Source: Pseudomonas silesiensis | Lineage (GTDB): Bacteria; Pseudomonadota; Gammaproteobacteria; Pseudomonadales; Pseudomonadaceae | Length of the DNA stretch: 64,000 nt | Reading direction: 5' to 3' | Assembly (NCBI RefSeq): GCF_001661075.1 | Contig: NZ_CP014870.1 | Location: 5,399,703 to 5,463,702, forward strand | Part shown: positions 47,707-56,527 of the stretch, in pieces | Numbering within the stretch: the stretch's first letter is position 1 | Layout of the letters: each line of letters opens with the position of its first letter | Made by a program: the position numbers and the translations under genes | Notes under the pieces: generated by a model | What the model saw: only the letters and a program-made list of their open reading frames with translations | Databases searched by the model: none | What the model was told of the DNA's origin: nothing

Positions 47707-47800
47707 TTTCGGTTTCGGTTTCGGTTTCGGTTACGGTTACGGCGACGGTTACGGTATCGCTATCGGCATCGGTTTCGCCTTCGGTTTCGGTTTCCGTTAC
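47705..47800. repeat. Degenerate hexamer tandem array (GGTTTC)16
   Basis: Sixteen consecutive six-base units, GGTTTC with variants GGTTAC, GGCGAC, GGTATC and GCCTTC, run without a break from the REP element to the last codon of the next gene; the final unit (CGTTAC) contains its stop codon. A plus-strand frame would read Gly-Phe/Tyr/Ile repeats, but I do not think it is translated. Confidence 0.85.
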
Positions 47801-48345
47801 AACTCGACCTTAACCCAACTCACCGGCTGATCCAGCCAATCGGCAAACTCGTCGATAAAGCTCTTCTTGAACCCGGCCTCGGCCCAATTGTTGAAAATGA
47901 ACCCCAGGTTGGAAAAGCCGCACTCCTGCAGGAACAGGAAGCCGTTGATGTCGTCTTCATGCCCGCACTCGGGGCAGGTGAAATTATCGGTGCGCCCCGG
48001 CATCCAGTCTTCCAGGCTTTCGAACAACGCTTCGCCGACTTCCTTGCGGCACTCGGCGCAGCCGGCTTCTTCGAGGAAGCCCTTGGCCGGTGTATAGATG
48101 CAGCGCTTGGTGATGATCTCCAGGCCATTGATCGGCTCGCCGAACGGCAGGGCTTGCGGATGCAGCACCACGGCGCGGGCGCCGTCCGCGATGGCGTGGG
48201 CCATGCGGTTGCCGGTGCGGCCGCAGGTGGTCAGTTCTTCCTTGATGATGTTCTTGCGCACCAGCCAACGCACGACCGCCCGGGCCCGGGGTTCGTGCAC
48301 CGGCAGCGTGGAGATTTTCGGGACGATGATGCTTTGAGAGTTCAT
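47797..48345 (-). CDS. Conserved zinc-ribbon-like protein, function unknown
   Basis: 182 residues. Two CxxC pairs (CAECRKEVG and CPECGHED) suggest a zinc-binding region (about 97-127). The start, SQSIIVPKISTLPVHE, is soluble and there is no ATPase motif, although homologues in pseudomonads are often labelled sugar ABC transporter ATPase, a name I would not trust. The C-terminal DQPVSWVKVEL may bind proteins. The hexamer array meets its stop codon. Confidence 0.75.
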   Translation of the reverse strand: MNSQSIIVPKISTLPVHEPRARAVVRWLVRKNIIKEELTTCGRTGNRMAHAIADGARAVVLHPQALPFGEPINGLEIITKRCIYTPAKGFLEEAGCAECRKEVGEALFESLEDWMPGRTDNFTCPECGHEDDINGFLFLQECGFSNLGFIFNNWAEAGFKKSFIDEFADWLDQPVSWVKVEL

Positions 48346-48395
48346 GGTGCAAGCCTACTGCATAAAATGGATGTTTCTGCGGTGTGTCGTTTGAC

Positions 48396-48490
48396 GCCTT
48401 CGCGGGCAAGCCCGCTCCCACAGGATCTCGGTCGTACACGCGGGTGTGCTCACCTGAGATCCCTGTGGGAGCGGGCTTGCCCGCGAAGGC
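48396..48490. repeat. REP inverted pair
   Basis: GCCTTCGCGGGCAAGCCCGC at the left faces GCGGGCTTGCCCGCGAAGGC at the right, both extended by CCCACAGG/CCTGTGGG. It separates two minus-strand genes. Confidence 0.87.
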
Positions 48491-48529
48491 GCCAGGGCGG
48501 CCGGCAGCTTAATCCCTGACGAAATCCGG

Positions 48530-49297
48530 TCAAGTGCTCAAATACCGCCCGATCAAGGCAATCCCGCTGGCAAGCACCAACCAGGTCACCAGCCGCACGA
48601 ACGCCTCGCGGGACAACCTCATGGTCAACCGCCGACCGATCCACAGCCCCACTGCCATGGCCGGCAACAAACACAGCGCCAGTACCAACAAGGGTAGCTC
48701 GGCATACACACCCGCGACGGCAAACAGGCTCAAACGCACCACGGTGCTGCAACTGATCAGCGCGCTCTGCGTCGCCCTCGCCGCCTCCTTGGGCAGCCGG
48801 CTGTTCAAATAGATCGCATATAAAAAGCCGCCACTGCCAAACAACGCCCCGAACATCCCGCCCACCGTCCCCATCGGCACCGCCCAGGCGACAGACAGTT
48901 GCGTCGGACGGGTTTTGACCCACAGGCTGTAAATCGCATAGGCGCTGATAAACAACCCCATCAACAGCAGCAGCACATCGGAATGCAGGTTCAGCAGGAA
49001 AATCACCCCCAGGGTGCAGCCCACTGCCATGCAGGGCAACAAACGCAGCAACTCGGGCCTGGCCACATCCCGCCGTGAGGGCAGCAGGTTGCCAAAGGCC
49101 GCGACGAAATCCAGCAGCACCAGCAGCGGCACGATCTTCGACAGCGGCATGAACAGGATCAGTATCGGCCCCGCCACCAGTGCGGTGCCAAAACCGGCGA
49201 TGCCGAACACGATATAGGCCAGGGCGATGCCGAGGCCGATCACCAGCCAGTCGGTGGCGCCGAAGGGCCATTGGTGCAACAGTTCAAACACGTCCAT
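48530..49297 (-). CDS. TauE/SafE family sulfite/organic-anion exporter-like membrane protein
   Basis: 255 residues from ATG 49297, with AGGAAGA upstream. About eight hydrophobic segments appear as two similar halves, with the glycine-rich motifs GIAGFGTALVAGP and GGMFGALFGSGGFLYAIY characteristic of the TauE/SafE (DUF81) family. The transported compound cannot be told from the sequence. A REP element separates it from the zinc-ribbon gene. Confidence 0.87.
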   Translation of the reverse strand: MDVFELLHQWPFGATDWLVIGLGIALAYIVFGIAGFGTALVAGPILILFMPLSKIVPLLVLLDFVAAFGNLLPSRRDVARPELLRLLPCMAVGCTLGVIFLLNLHSDVLLLLMGLFISAYAIYSLWVKTRPTQLSVAWAVPMGTVGGMFGALFGSGGFLYAIYLNSRLPKEAARATQSALISCSTVVRLSLFAVAGVYAELPLLVLALCLLPAMAVGLWIGRRLTMRLSREAFVRLVTWLVLASGIALIGRYLST

Positions 49298-49332
49298 TCC
49301 CGATCTTCCTTGAATTCAGCGCCTGACTGTAT

Positions 49333-49424
49333 CCCTTGTAGGAGCGAGCTTGCTCGCGAAGGTGTGTCAGCCAGATCAGTGTCAACTGACACACCTTCGC
49401 GAGCAAGCTCGCTCCTACAAAGGG
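49333..49424. repeat. REP inverted pair upstream of xseA
   Basis: CCCTTGTAGGAGCGAGCTTG and CAAGCTCGCTCCTACAAAGG are perfect inverted arms, continuing into CTCGCGAAGGTGTGTCAG. It lies between divergent genes. Confidence 0.87.
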
Positions 49425-49476
49425 ATTTGCGTTGACTCATGGAGATTCAGCGCCGAATGCCTTTAAACTGCGCCCC

Positions 49477-50856
49477 ATGATTAAAGATCCCTTTGCAAGA
49501 CTCGGCCTGGACCGGGAAGTCCTGACTGTCAGCCAGCTCAACGGCCGCGCGCGGGTGTTGCTCGAAGACGTGTTCAGCAATATCTGGGTCGAAGGCGAAA
49601 TCTCCAACCTCGCGCGCCCGGCGTCCGGCCATGTGTATTTCACCCTCAAGGACAGCGGCGCCCAAGTGCGTTGCGCGCTGTTCCGGCAGAACGCGGCGCG
49701 GGTGCGCCAGGCGTTGAAGGACGGCCTGGCGGTCAAGGTGCGCGGCAAGGTCTCGCTGTTCGAGGGCCGTGGCGATTATCAGCTGATCCTCGACACCGTG
49801 GAGCCGGCCGGCGACGGCGCACTGCGCCTGGCCTTCGATGCGCTGAAGGAAAAGCTCAGCGCCGAGGGCCTGTTCAGTGCCGAGCGCAAGGTGCCGCTGC
49901 CGGCGCATCCGCAACGCATCGGCATCATCAGTTCACCCACTGGCGCAGTGATCCGCGACATCATCAGCGTGTTCCGCCGCCGCGCGCCGCAGGTGCAACT
50001 GACATTGATCCCCACCGCCGTACAAGGCCGCGAAGCCACCGCGCAGATTGTCCGCGCGCTGAAACTGGCGGATGCCCGTGGCTTTGACGCACTGATCCTG
50101 GCCCGTGGCGGCGGTTCGCTGGAAGACCTCTGGTGTTTCAACGAAGAAGCCGTGGCCCGCGCCGTGGACGCTTGTGTGACGCCGATTGTCAGCGCCGTCG
50201 GCCATGAAACCGACGTGTCGATCAGCGACTTCGTGGCCGACGTTCGCGCCCCGACGCCTTCCGCTGCCGCCGAACTGCTCGCGCCGGACTCCAGCGACCT
50301 GGTGCGTCGGGTGGAGAGCCTGCATCGACGGCTGGTGATGCGTATTCGCGACCGCTTGATGCGTGATCGGCTGCGCCTGGAAGGCATGTCCCGCCGCCTG
50401 CGACATCCTGGCGAACGCCTGCGTCAGCAAGCGCAGCGCCTGGACGACCTGGACATGCGCCTGCGCCGCGCGTTCGAACGCAGCCTCAATACCCGTCGCG
50501 AACGCCTGATCCGCCTGGAAACCCGCCTGGCCGGGCAACATCCCGGTCGGCAGCTGGCGATGCTGCGCCAACGCCTCGACAGCTTTGCCGAGCGCCTGCC
50601 CCGGGCCATGCGCGAAGGCCTCAAAAGCCGCCGCTTGCAACTGCAAAGCCAGATGCAGACGCTGCATGTGGTCAGCCCGCTGGCGACCCTCAGCCGTGGC
50701 TATAGCATTCTGCTGGACGAGCGCGGCAACGCGATCCGCAACGCTGCGCAAACCCACACTGGCCAGCGCCTCAAAGCCAGATTGGGCGAAGGCGAACTGC
50801 AAGTCCGGGTGGAAGACAATCACCTGACGCCTGTCACCCTCTCTTTACTGGATTGA
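49477..50856 (+). CDS. xseA: Exodeoxyribonuclease VII large subunit
   Basis: 459 residues from ATG 49477 (MIKDPFARLG); an earlier in-frame start is not needed. The N-terminal OB fold contains ISNLARPASGHVYFTLKD, and the catalytic core shows RIGIISSPTGAVIRDI, LARGGGSLEDLWCFNEE and SAVGHETDVSI. A long coiled coil follows. With XseB it degrades single-stranded DNA. It is divergent from the TauE-like gene and 3 bases before the M23 gene. Confidence 0.95.
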   Translation: MIKDPFARLGLDREVLTVSQLNGRARVLLEDVFSNIWVEGEISNLARPASGHVYFTLKDSGAQVRCALFRQNAARVRQALKDGLAVKVRGKVSLFEGRGDYQLILDTVEPAGDGALRLAFDALKEKLSAEGLFSAERKVPLPAHPQRIGIISSPTGAVIRDIISVFRRRAPQVQLTLIPTAVQGREATAQIVRALKLADARGFDALILARGGGSLEDLWCFNEEAVARAVDACVTPIVSAVGHETDVSISDFVADVRAPTPSAAAELLAPDSSDLVRRVESLHRRLVMRIRDRLMRDRLRLEGMSRRLRHPGERLRQQAQRLDDLDMRLRRAFERSLNTRRERLIRLETRLAGQHPGRQLAMLRQRLDSFAERLPRAMREGLKSRRLQLQSQMQTLHVVSPLATLSRGYSILLDERGNAIRNAAQTHTGQRLKARLGEGELQVRVEDNHLTPVTLSLLD

Positions 50857-50859
50857 TCC

Positions 50860-51681
50860 ATGCCGCGCTTTCTCGCTCCGCTGCTGTTGCTGTGCCTGAC
50901 CTTCAACGCCCATGCCGACAGCTACATCACCCGCCTGTTGAACAAACCGGTGCCGGGGGGCGTGGCGGTCGTGGATCTGGGCTCCGCCGCCCAAGCGCCG
51001 AAGGCCAGCTATCAGGGCAAACCGGTATTAGTGGTCAAGGAACAGAACAATTGGCTGGCGATTGTCGGCGTGCCGTTGACGGTCAAACCGGGCACGCAGC
51101 AAATCAGCAGCGGTCATCGCAATCTGAGTTTTACCGTTGGCAACAAGAAATACCCGGAACAGCGCATCACCCTGAAGAACAAACAGCAGGTCAATCCGGA
51201 CCCGGACAATCTCAAGCGCATCGAGGGCGAGCTGGCCGAACAGCTCCAGGCCTACCGCAGTTTCAGCCCGAACACCCCGAGCAACCTGTTGCTGGACAAA
51301 CCGGTCAACGGGCCGTTGTCGAGCAAGTTTGGCGTGCGCCGCTTTTTTAATGGTGAAGAGCGCAATCCCCATGCGGGCCTGGACTTCGCGGTGCCGGCGG
51401 GTACGCCGATCAAGACCCCGGCGGCGGGCAAGGTGATTCTGGTCGGCGACTACTTTTTCAATGGCAACACGGTGTTTGTCGATCATGGGCAGGGCTTTAT
51501 CAGCATGTTCTGCCATATGTCGAAGATTGATGTGAAGGTTGGGCAGCAGTTGGCGCGCGGTGGGGTGGTCGGGAAAGTCGGGGCCACCGGGCGGGCGACC
51601 GGGCCGCATATGCACTGGAATGTCAGCCTGAATGATGCGCGGGTGGATCCGGCGATCTTTATAGGTGCGTTTCAGCCCTGA
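50860..51681 (+). CDS. M23 family metallopeptidase
   Basis: 273 residues. A signal peptide (PRFLAPLLLLCLTFNAHA) leads to an N-terminal beta domain, then the LytM/M23 domain: zinc ligands are in NPHAGLDFAVPAGTP (about 166-180) and GPHMHWN (about 247-253), with FCHMSKI between. It should cut peptidoglycan peptide bridges in the periplasm. It starts 3 bases after xseA and is likely cotranscribed. Confidence 0.9.
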   Translation: MPRFLAPLLLLCLTFNAHADSYITRLLNKPVPGGVAVVDLGSAAQAPKASYQGKPVLVVKEQNNWLAIVGVPLTVKPGTQQISSGHRNLSFTVGNKKYPEQRITLKNKQQVNPDPDNLKRIEGELAEQLQAYRSFSPNTPSNLLLDKPVNGPLSSKFGVRRFFNGEERNPHAGLDFAVPAGTPIKTPAAGKVILVGDYFFNGNTVFVDHGQGFISMFCHMSKIDVKVGQQLARGGVVGKVGATGRATGPHMHWNVSLNDARVDPAIFIGAFQP

Positions 51682-51699
51682 ATGTTGAGTGAAGCGGCT

Positions 51700-51806
51700 G
51701 GCCTCTTCGCGAGCAAGCCCGCTCCCACAGTTGATCTTTGGCGTTCACAAAATTTGTGCTCACAGAAGATCAACTGTGGGAGCGGGCTTGCTCGCGAAGG
51801 CGGCCT
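51700..51806. repeat. Long REP inverted pair
   Basis: Arms of almost 40 bases, from GGCCTCTTCGCGAGCAAGCC to TTGATCTT, are near-perfect inverted copies around a short AAAATTTGTG centre. It lies between convergent genes, where it could act as a two-way terminator. Confidence 0.88.
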
Positions 51807-51818
51807 CATTAGCGCCGT

Positions 51819-52175
51819 TTATTCCGCCTCCAGATCCTCGATCCCATGAATTTCCCTATGCGCCAGACACTCCTCGATCCAGGCCCGGGTTTCCTCGGAG
51901 AAGCCAGCCAGTTCCTCAGAGGTGATCAGCTCATGCGTACACAACCCCAGCAAATGAGCCGGCGCTTCACTGCGTGAATGACTGAAAACCCCAAACGCCC
52001 AATACAGCTCCTGCTGACCGGCCTTCAGCCTCTCCTCACTGGCTTCGATACGCTCATAAGGCGTCAGGCTTTTATCCAGCACCATACGCTCGACCTCTTC
52101 CATGATCCGGATGCACATCCGCTCATGAGCCACCGGACGCAGCGCGCTATATAACTTCCAATCCGATTCGTTCAT
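51819..52175 (-). CDS. Conserved hypothetical protein
   Basis: 118 residues from ATG 52175 (MNESDWKLYSALRP). It is predicted soluble, mostly helical and acidic (YERIEASEERLKAGQQELYW, then ETRAWIEECLAHREIHGIED). I recognise no catalytic motif or family beyond a conserved Pseudomonas protein. An upstream extension to 52241 has no ribosome site. Confidence 0.75.
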   Translation of the reverse strand: MNESDWKLYSALRPVAHERMCIRIMEEVERMVLDKSLTPYERIEASEERLKAGQQELYWAFGVFSHSRSEAPAHLLGLCTHELITSEELAGFSEETRAWIEECLAHREIHGIEDLEAE

Positions 52176-52406
52176 TGCCGACCCCGTGCTTTCCAAGTCG
52201 CCTGATTCAGGCTTTAAGCATAGCTGCGTCGACTGGAACAAAAGGTTGAAACTTTCAATTGCGCATCGCTCAAACCTCGCGCAAACATCAATACGATCAG
52301 CATCATTTGCCGCAATAAAATCTTGATAAGCTCACCTTTTCGAGTATTCCTCTCAATTTTTTCCCACTGCTTGCCATCCTTTCTTCCCGCGGTTAGGGTT
52401 GAAGAC

Positions 52407-52484
52407 ATGAAAACCTCTCACACCCTCATTCAGCGTCGCCAGCACCGCAGCCTGTGCCTTGTCAGTGCACGACTGCCGGGCTGA
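52407..52484 (+). CDS. Short upstream ORF in the leuA leader
   Basis: 25 codons (MKTSHTLIQRRQ...SARLPG) with AGGG 7 bases before the ATG, ending 90 bases before leuA. It has four Leu codons, not clustered, and many Arg and Gln codons, so it is not a classic leucine attenuator peptide. A GGCCG/CGGCC hairpin (52537-52554) lies between it and leuA. The rest of the 52176-52574 gap shows no gene. Confidence 0.45.
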   Translation: MKTSHTLIQRRQHRSLCLVSARLPG

Positions 52485-52574
52485 ATCGCGGTGCCTCGCC
52501 CCACGCTTTCCCCAAGAACATTTTGATCCACCGGCAGGCCGCCTCTTTTCGGCCCACACAACAAGGATTTCCCG

Positions 52575-54254
52575 ATGAGCATGCTCAAAGACCCGTCTTC
52601 GAAATACCGCGCGTTCCCGACCATCGACATCCCGGACCGCACCTGGCCGTCGAAAACCATCACCGCGGCGCCGATCTGGTGCAGTTCCGACTTGCGTGAC
52701 GGTAACCAGTCGCTGATCGAGCCGATGGACGCGACCAAGAAGCTGCGTTTCTGGAAAACCCTGGTGCAAGTGGGCGTGAAAGAAATCGAAGCCTCGTTCC
52801 CGGCCGCTTCGCAAACCGACTTCGACTTCGTGCGCAGCCTGATCGAAGGCGGCCACATCCCGGACGACACCACCATCCAGGTGCTGACTCAAGGCCGAGA
52901 AGACTTGATCGAGCGCACCTTTGAATCCCTGCGCGGGGCGAAGAAAGCCATCGTTCACCTGTACAACGCGACCTCCCCTTCCTTCCGCCGGATTGTCTTC
53001 AATCAGGACAAGGACGGGATCAAGGCCATTGCCGTGGACGCGGCCAAGCTGTTCGTCAAATACGCCGCCCAGCAGCCGGACACCGAGTGGACTTTCGAGT
53101 ACTCGCCGGAAACCTTCAGCGCCACTGAACTGGAGTTCGCCAAGGAAGTGTGCGACGCGGTGATCGAAGTCTGGAACCCGACGCCCGAGCACAAGATGAT
53201 CCTCAACCTGCCGGCTACCGTCGAATGCGCCACCCCGAACATCTACGCCGACCAGATCGAATGGTTTGGCCGTCACATCAACCGTCGTGACAGCGTGATC
53301 ATCAGCCTGCACACCCACAACGACCGTGGCACCGGCGTTGCCGCCACCGAGCTGGGCCTGATGGCCGGCGCCGACCGTGTCGAAGGCTGCCTGTTCGGCA
53401 ACGGCGAGCGCACCGGTAACGTCGACCTGGTGACCGTGGCCCTGAACCTTTACACCCAGGGCGTGCACCCTGAGCTGGACTTCTCCGACATCGACGGCGT
53501 GCGCAAAGTCGTCGAAGAGTGCAACCAGATCCAGGTGCACCCGCGTCATCCGTACGTCGGCGACCTGGTGCACACCGCGTTCTCCGGTTCGCACCAGGAT
53601 GCGATCCGCAAGGGCTTCGCCCAGCAAAAACCGGACGCCCTGTGGGAAGTGCCATACTTGCCGATCGACCCGGCCGACATCGGCCGCAGCTACGAGGCGG
53701 TGATCCGCGTCAACAGCCAGTCGGGCAAGGGCGGCATCGCTTACTTGCTGGAACAGGAATACGGCATCAGCCTGCCGCGTCGCATGCAGATCGAGTTCAG
53801 CCAGGTCGTGCAGCGTGAAACCGATCGTCTGGGCCTGGAAATGACCGCCAAGCAGATCCACTCGCTGTTGATCAGCGAATACCTGCAAGCCAATACCCCG
53901 TACGCGCTGGTCAGCCATCGCCTGCAGGAGGAAAACGGCAACAGCGCCGTCGAAGTGGAAGTGGCCAGCAAAGGCCAGGGCGAAACCAACCTGCACTGGC
54001 GCGGCAAGGGCAATGGCGCCCTGGAAGCACTGGTGGCCGGCCTGCCGATCCCGGTGGAAATCATGGACTACAACGAACACGCCATCGGCGCGGGCACCAA
54101 TGCCAAGGCCGCGGCCTACATTGAACTGCGAGTGAACGGTGAGCGTGCGGTGCATGGTGTGGGGATCGATGAGAACATCACTACCGCCAGCTTCAAGGCG
54201 CTGTTCAGTGCGCTGAACCGCTCGTTGAGCCAGCCGGAAGCGAAAGCGGCGTAA
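52575..54254 (+). CDS. leuA: 2-isopropylmalate synthase
   Basis: 559 residues, with AAGGA about 8 bases before the start. It is the long (type 2) form: the catalytic TIM barrel has [33 protein letters not shown] and [10 protein letters not shown], and the C-terminal regulatory domain binds leucine. It condenses acetyl-CoA with 2-oxoisovalerate in leucine synthesis. The gene stands alone with its own terminator. Confidence 0.96.
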   Translation: MSMLKDPSSKYRAFPTIDIPDRTWPSKTITAAPIWCSSDLRDGNQSLIEPMDATKKLRFWKTLVQVGVKEIEASFPAASQTDFDFVRSLIEGGHIPDDTTIQVLTQGREDLIERTFESLRGAKKAIVHLYNATSPSFRRIVFNQDKDGIKAIAVDAAKLFVKYAAQQPDTEWTFEYSPETFSATELEFAKEVCDAVIEVWNPTPEHKMILNLPATVECATPNIYADQIEWFGRHINRRDSVIISLHTHNDRGTGVAATELGLMAGADRVEGCLFGNGERTGNVDLVTVALNLYTQGVHPELDFSDIDGVRKVVEECNQIQVHPRHPYVGDLVHTAFSGSHQDAIRKGFAQQKPDALWEVPYLPIDPADIGRSYEAVIRVNSQSGKGGIAYLLEQEYGISLPRRMQIEFSQVVQRETDRLGLEMTAKQIHSLLISEYLQANTPYALVSHRLQEENGNSAVEVEVASKGQGETNLHWRGKGNGALEALVAGLPIPVEIMDYNEHAIGAGTNAKAAAYIELRVNGERAVHGVGIDENITTASFKALFSALNRSLSQPEAKAA

Positions 54255-54272
54255 ACACCGTCACTGAAATGC

Positions 54273-54307
54273 AAAAGGCCCCTTGGTGAAAACCTTGGGG
54301 CCTTTTT
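54273..54307 (+). terminator. Rho-independent terminator after leuA
   Basis: Arms AAAAGGCCCC and GGGGCCTTTT enclose a small GGT-GAAA-ACC inner hairpin and lead into a T-run. Confidence 0.92.
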
Positions 54308-54342
54308 GTTTGCCTGCGGGTTTGTATTGGCTGTCAAGGCCT

Positions 54343-54436
54343 CATCGCGAGCAAGCTCGCTCCCACAGTTGATTGGTGTGAACCCAGATCTTGTGTACAC
54401 ACAAGATCCACTGTGGGAGCGAGCTTGCTCGCGATG
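54343..54436. repeat. REP inverted pair
   Basis: CATCGCGAGCAAGCTCGCTC and GAGCGAGCTTGCTCGCGATG are perfect inverted arms, between the convergent leuA and omega-amidase genes. Confidence 0.87.
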
Positions 54437-54460
54437 ACGGCAGATCAGACAACGAAGGCT

Positions 54461-55252
54461 TCAGGTGAACTCAAAGGTATCGGCATCCAGATTCGCCGGA
54501 AACCGCGTACGGTAGGCTTGCAGATCCGCCGCATTGAGCACCACCTGAAACACCCCATCCGCCTCCCCCGCACTCAGCAACGTCTCACCCTGGAAATCCA
54601 GCACCTGACTGTCGCCGGTATACGCAAAACCTTTGCCATCAGTCCCTACGCGATTCACCGCCGCCACATAGCACAGGTTCTCGATCGCCCGTGCCGGCAG
54701 CAACCGGTTCCAGTGCTGACGTCGCGCCCCCGGCCAGTTGGCGGTGTACAGCAGCAGGTCGGTGTCCTGGGCGTCGCGGCTCCACACCGGGAACCGCAGG
54801 TCGTAGCAAATCAGCGGCCGGATGCGCCACCCCTTGAGCTCGAACTGCACTTGGCGCTCGCCGGGGGTGAAGTGGTTATGCTCGCCGGCCATGCGGAACA
54901 GATGGCGCTTGTCGTAGTGCAACACCTCCCCGTCCGGCCGCGCCCACAACAGGCGATTGCGATGACTGCCGTCGGCGGCCTGGACGATAAGGGTGCCGGT
55001 GATTACCGCGTCGAATTTCGCCGCCTGCACCCGCAGCCATTTGCTGGTCGGACCGTTTTCTGGCTCGGCCAATGTTTCCGAGTCCATGGAGAAACCGGTG
55101 GTGAACATTTCCGGCAGGATGATCAGGTCGGCACCGCGAGCCTGTTCCAGCAACTGCTCGAAATGCTCCAGGTTGGCCTGGCGGTCGTGCCAGGCCAGGG
55201 TTGTCTGGATCAATGCAATGTTCAGATTGGGCAGTGCACTCAGATCACGCAT
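54461..55252 (-). CDS. Omega-amidase (YafV-like nitrilase family)
   Basis: 263 residues. The nitrilase triad is visible: Glu in LPEMFTTGFS, Lys in YDKRHLF and Cys in LICYDLRFPVWSR. YafV-like omega-amidases hydrolyse alpha-ketoglutaramate or ketosuccinamate. Its start overlaps the end of the aminotransferase gene by 13 bases. Together they fit transamination of methionine's keto acid with glutamine, with omega-amidase pulling the reaction forward. Confidence 0.88.
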   Translation of the reverse strand: MRDLSALPNLNIALIQTTLAWHDRQANLEHFEQLLEQARGADLIILPEMFTTGFSMDSETLAEPENGPTSKWLRVQAAKFDAVITGTLIVQAADGSHRNRLLWARPDGEVLHYDKRHLFRMAGEHNHFTPGERQVQFELKGWRIRPLICYDLRFPVWSRDAQDTDLLLYTANWPGARRQHWNRLLPARAIENLCYVAAVNRVGTDGKGFAYTGDSQVLDFQGETLLSAGEADGVFQVVLNAADLQAYRTRFPANLDADTFEFT

Positions 55253-56388
55253 AATTTTTCCGCTGCTTCACGCAGGGTCTCCTCGCGTTTGGCGAAGCAC
55301 AGGCGCACCAGGCGCTGGCCGACCGGTGGAGTCTGGTAGAACACCGAGATCGGGATGCTCGCCACGCCGTGCTCGCGGGTCATCCACAGCGCCATCTCGA
55401 CGTCATTGAGGTCCGGGCGGATCTGCGAATAATCGACCAGCTGGAAGTAAGTGCCAACCACTCGGGTGAAGCTGAAGCGCGATGGCGTCAGCAGGTCGCA
55501 GAACAGATCACGCTTGGCCTGATAGAAACCCGGCAGTTCGTCCACATGTTCCGGGTGTTCGGCCATGTAATCGGCCAAGGCGTATTGCAACGGCGTCACG
55601 CCGCAGAAACTGACGTACTGGTGCACCTTGCGCAGTTCGGCGGTGAGGGCTGGCGGTGCGACCACATAGCCGGTTTTCCAGCCGGTGACGTGATAGGTCT
55701 TGCCGAAGGAGCTGACCACGAATGCACGCTGATACAGCTCTTCATGGGCCAGCACGCTGGCGTGCGGCACGCCGTCGAACACCAGGTGTTCATAGACTTC
55801 GTCGCTGACCACATAGATGTCACGGTCGCGGATCAAGGTCGCCAGCCGATCCAGCTCGGCATGACTGATCAGTGCACCGCTGGGGTTGTGCGGGGTATTG
55901 AGAATGATCATCCGCGTGCGCGGTGTGATGGCTTCGGCAAGTTTCTGGAAGTCGATGGAGAAGTCCTTCAGGCCCAGCTGTACATGCACGCAACGACCAC
56001 CGGCCAGCTCCACCGAAGGCTCATAACTGTCGTAGGCTGGATCGAACACGATCACTTCGTCGCCGCTGTGGATAACTGCCTGAATGGCACAGAAAATCGC
56101 CTGAGTCGCGCCGGGCGTGACCGTCACTTCCTCGTCGGCATCGACCTCGACGCCATAGCTGCGGGCAATCTTCGCCGCAATCTGCTGGCGCAATACCGGC
56201 AGGCCGGTCATCGGTGAATACTGGTTGTGGCCAATGGCGATATGCCGGCCGACTGCATCGCGCAGGGCCTGCGGGCCATCGAAATCGGGGAAACCCTGGG
56301 ACAGGTTCAACGCTCCGGTCTGCGCCGCGAGCTGAGACATCTGCGTGAAGATAGTGATGCCGACATTCGGCAGCTTGCTGGTGATCAT
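55240..56388 (-). CDS. PLP-dependent aminotransferase (methionine aminotransferase, YbdL-like)
   Basis: 382 residues from ATG 56388, with AAGGGG 6 bases upstream; a frame to 56415 is not needed. Fold type I features include LSQGFPDFDGP, YSPMTGLPVLR, TPHNPSGALIS, and the PLP Lys in SSFGKTYHVTGWKTGY. It probably transfers amino groups between methionine/glutamine and keto acids. Its coupling to omega-amidase supports this. Confidence 0.88.
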   Translation of the reverse strand: MITSKLPNVGITIFTQMSQLAAQTGALNLSQGFPDFDGPQALRDAVGRHIAIGHNQYSPMTGLPVLRQQIAAKIARSYGVEVDADEEVTVTPGATQAIFCAIQAVIHSGDEVIVFDPAYDSYEPSVELAGGRCVHVQLGLKDFSIDFQKLAEAITPRTRMIILNTPHNPSGALISHAELDRLATLIRDRDIYVVSDEVYEHLVFDGVPHASVLAHEELYQRAFVVSSFGKTYHVTGWKTGYVVAPPALTAELRKVHQYVSFCGVTPLQYALADYMAEHPEHVDELPGFYQAKRDLFCDLLTPSRFSFTRVVGTYFQLVDYSQIRPDLNDVEMALWMTREHGVASIPISVFYQTPPVGQRLVRLCFAKREETLREAAEKLCVI

Positions 56389-56404
56389 CGGTAGCCCCTT
56401 GCAG

Positions 56405-56527
56405 GTGAGCTGCAAGTTTCAAGCTGCAAGCTGCAAGTGGTCAAGCAGCAAACCATCAGACACAAAAAAGGGTCCCTGACAGGACCCTTTATTGCTTTAG
56501 CTTGAAGCTTGCAGCTTAAAGCTGCTT
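56405..56527. repeat. Extended inverted repeat flanking the der terminator
   Basis: GAGCTGCAAGTTTCAAGCTG at the left pairs with GCTTGAAGCTTGCAGCTTAA at the right with few mismatches. Within the left arm AAGCTGC is repeated several times in tandem. The terminator sits at the centre. Confidence 0.7.
56464..56490 (-). terminator. Rho-independent terminator after der
   Basis: Arms AAAGGGTCC and GGACCCTTT flank CTGACA; the minus-strand transcript ends in TTTTTT. Confidence 0.9.

Noticed and set aside
47705..47800. Repeat array considered as a CRISPR
   Set aside because: The units are contiguous hexamers without spacers, and no cas genes are nearby.
47630..47830. Plus-strand frame reading Gly-Phe/Gly-Tyr repeats
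   Set aside because: It starts inside a REP element, runs through a tandem repeat and overlaps the end of an opposite-strand gene; no ribosome site.
47797..48345. Name sugar ABC transporter ATPase
   Set aside because: The protein has no Walker motifs and is too short; two CxxC pairs indicate a zinc-ribbon-like protein.
52407..52484. Classic leucine attenuator peptide
   Set aside because: Only four scattered Leu codons and no alternative terminator pairing visible; kept only as a short ORF.
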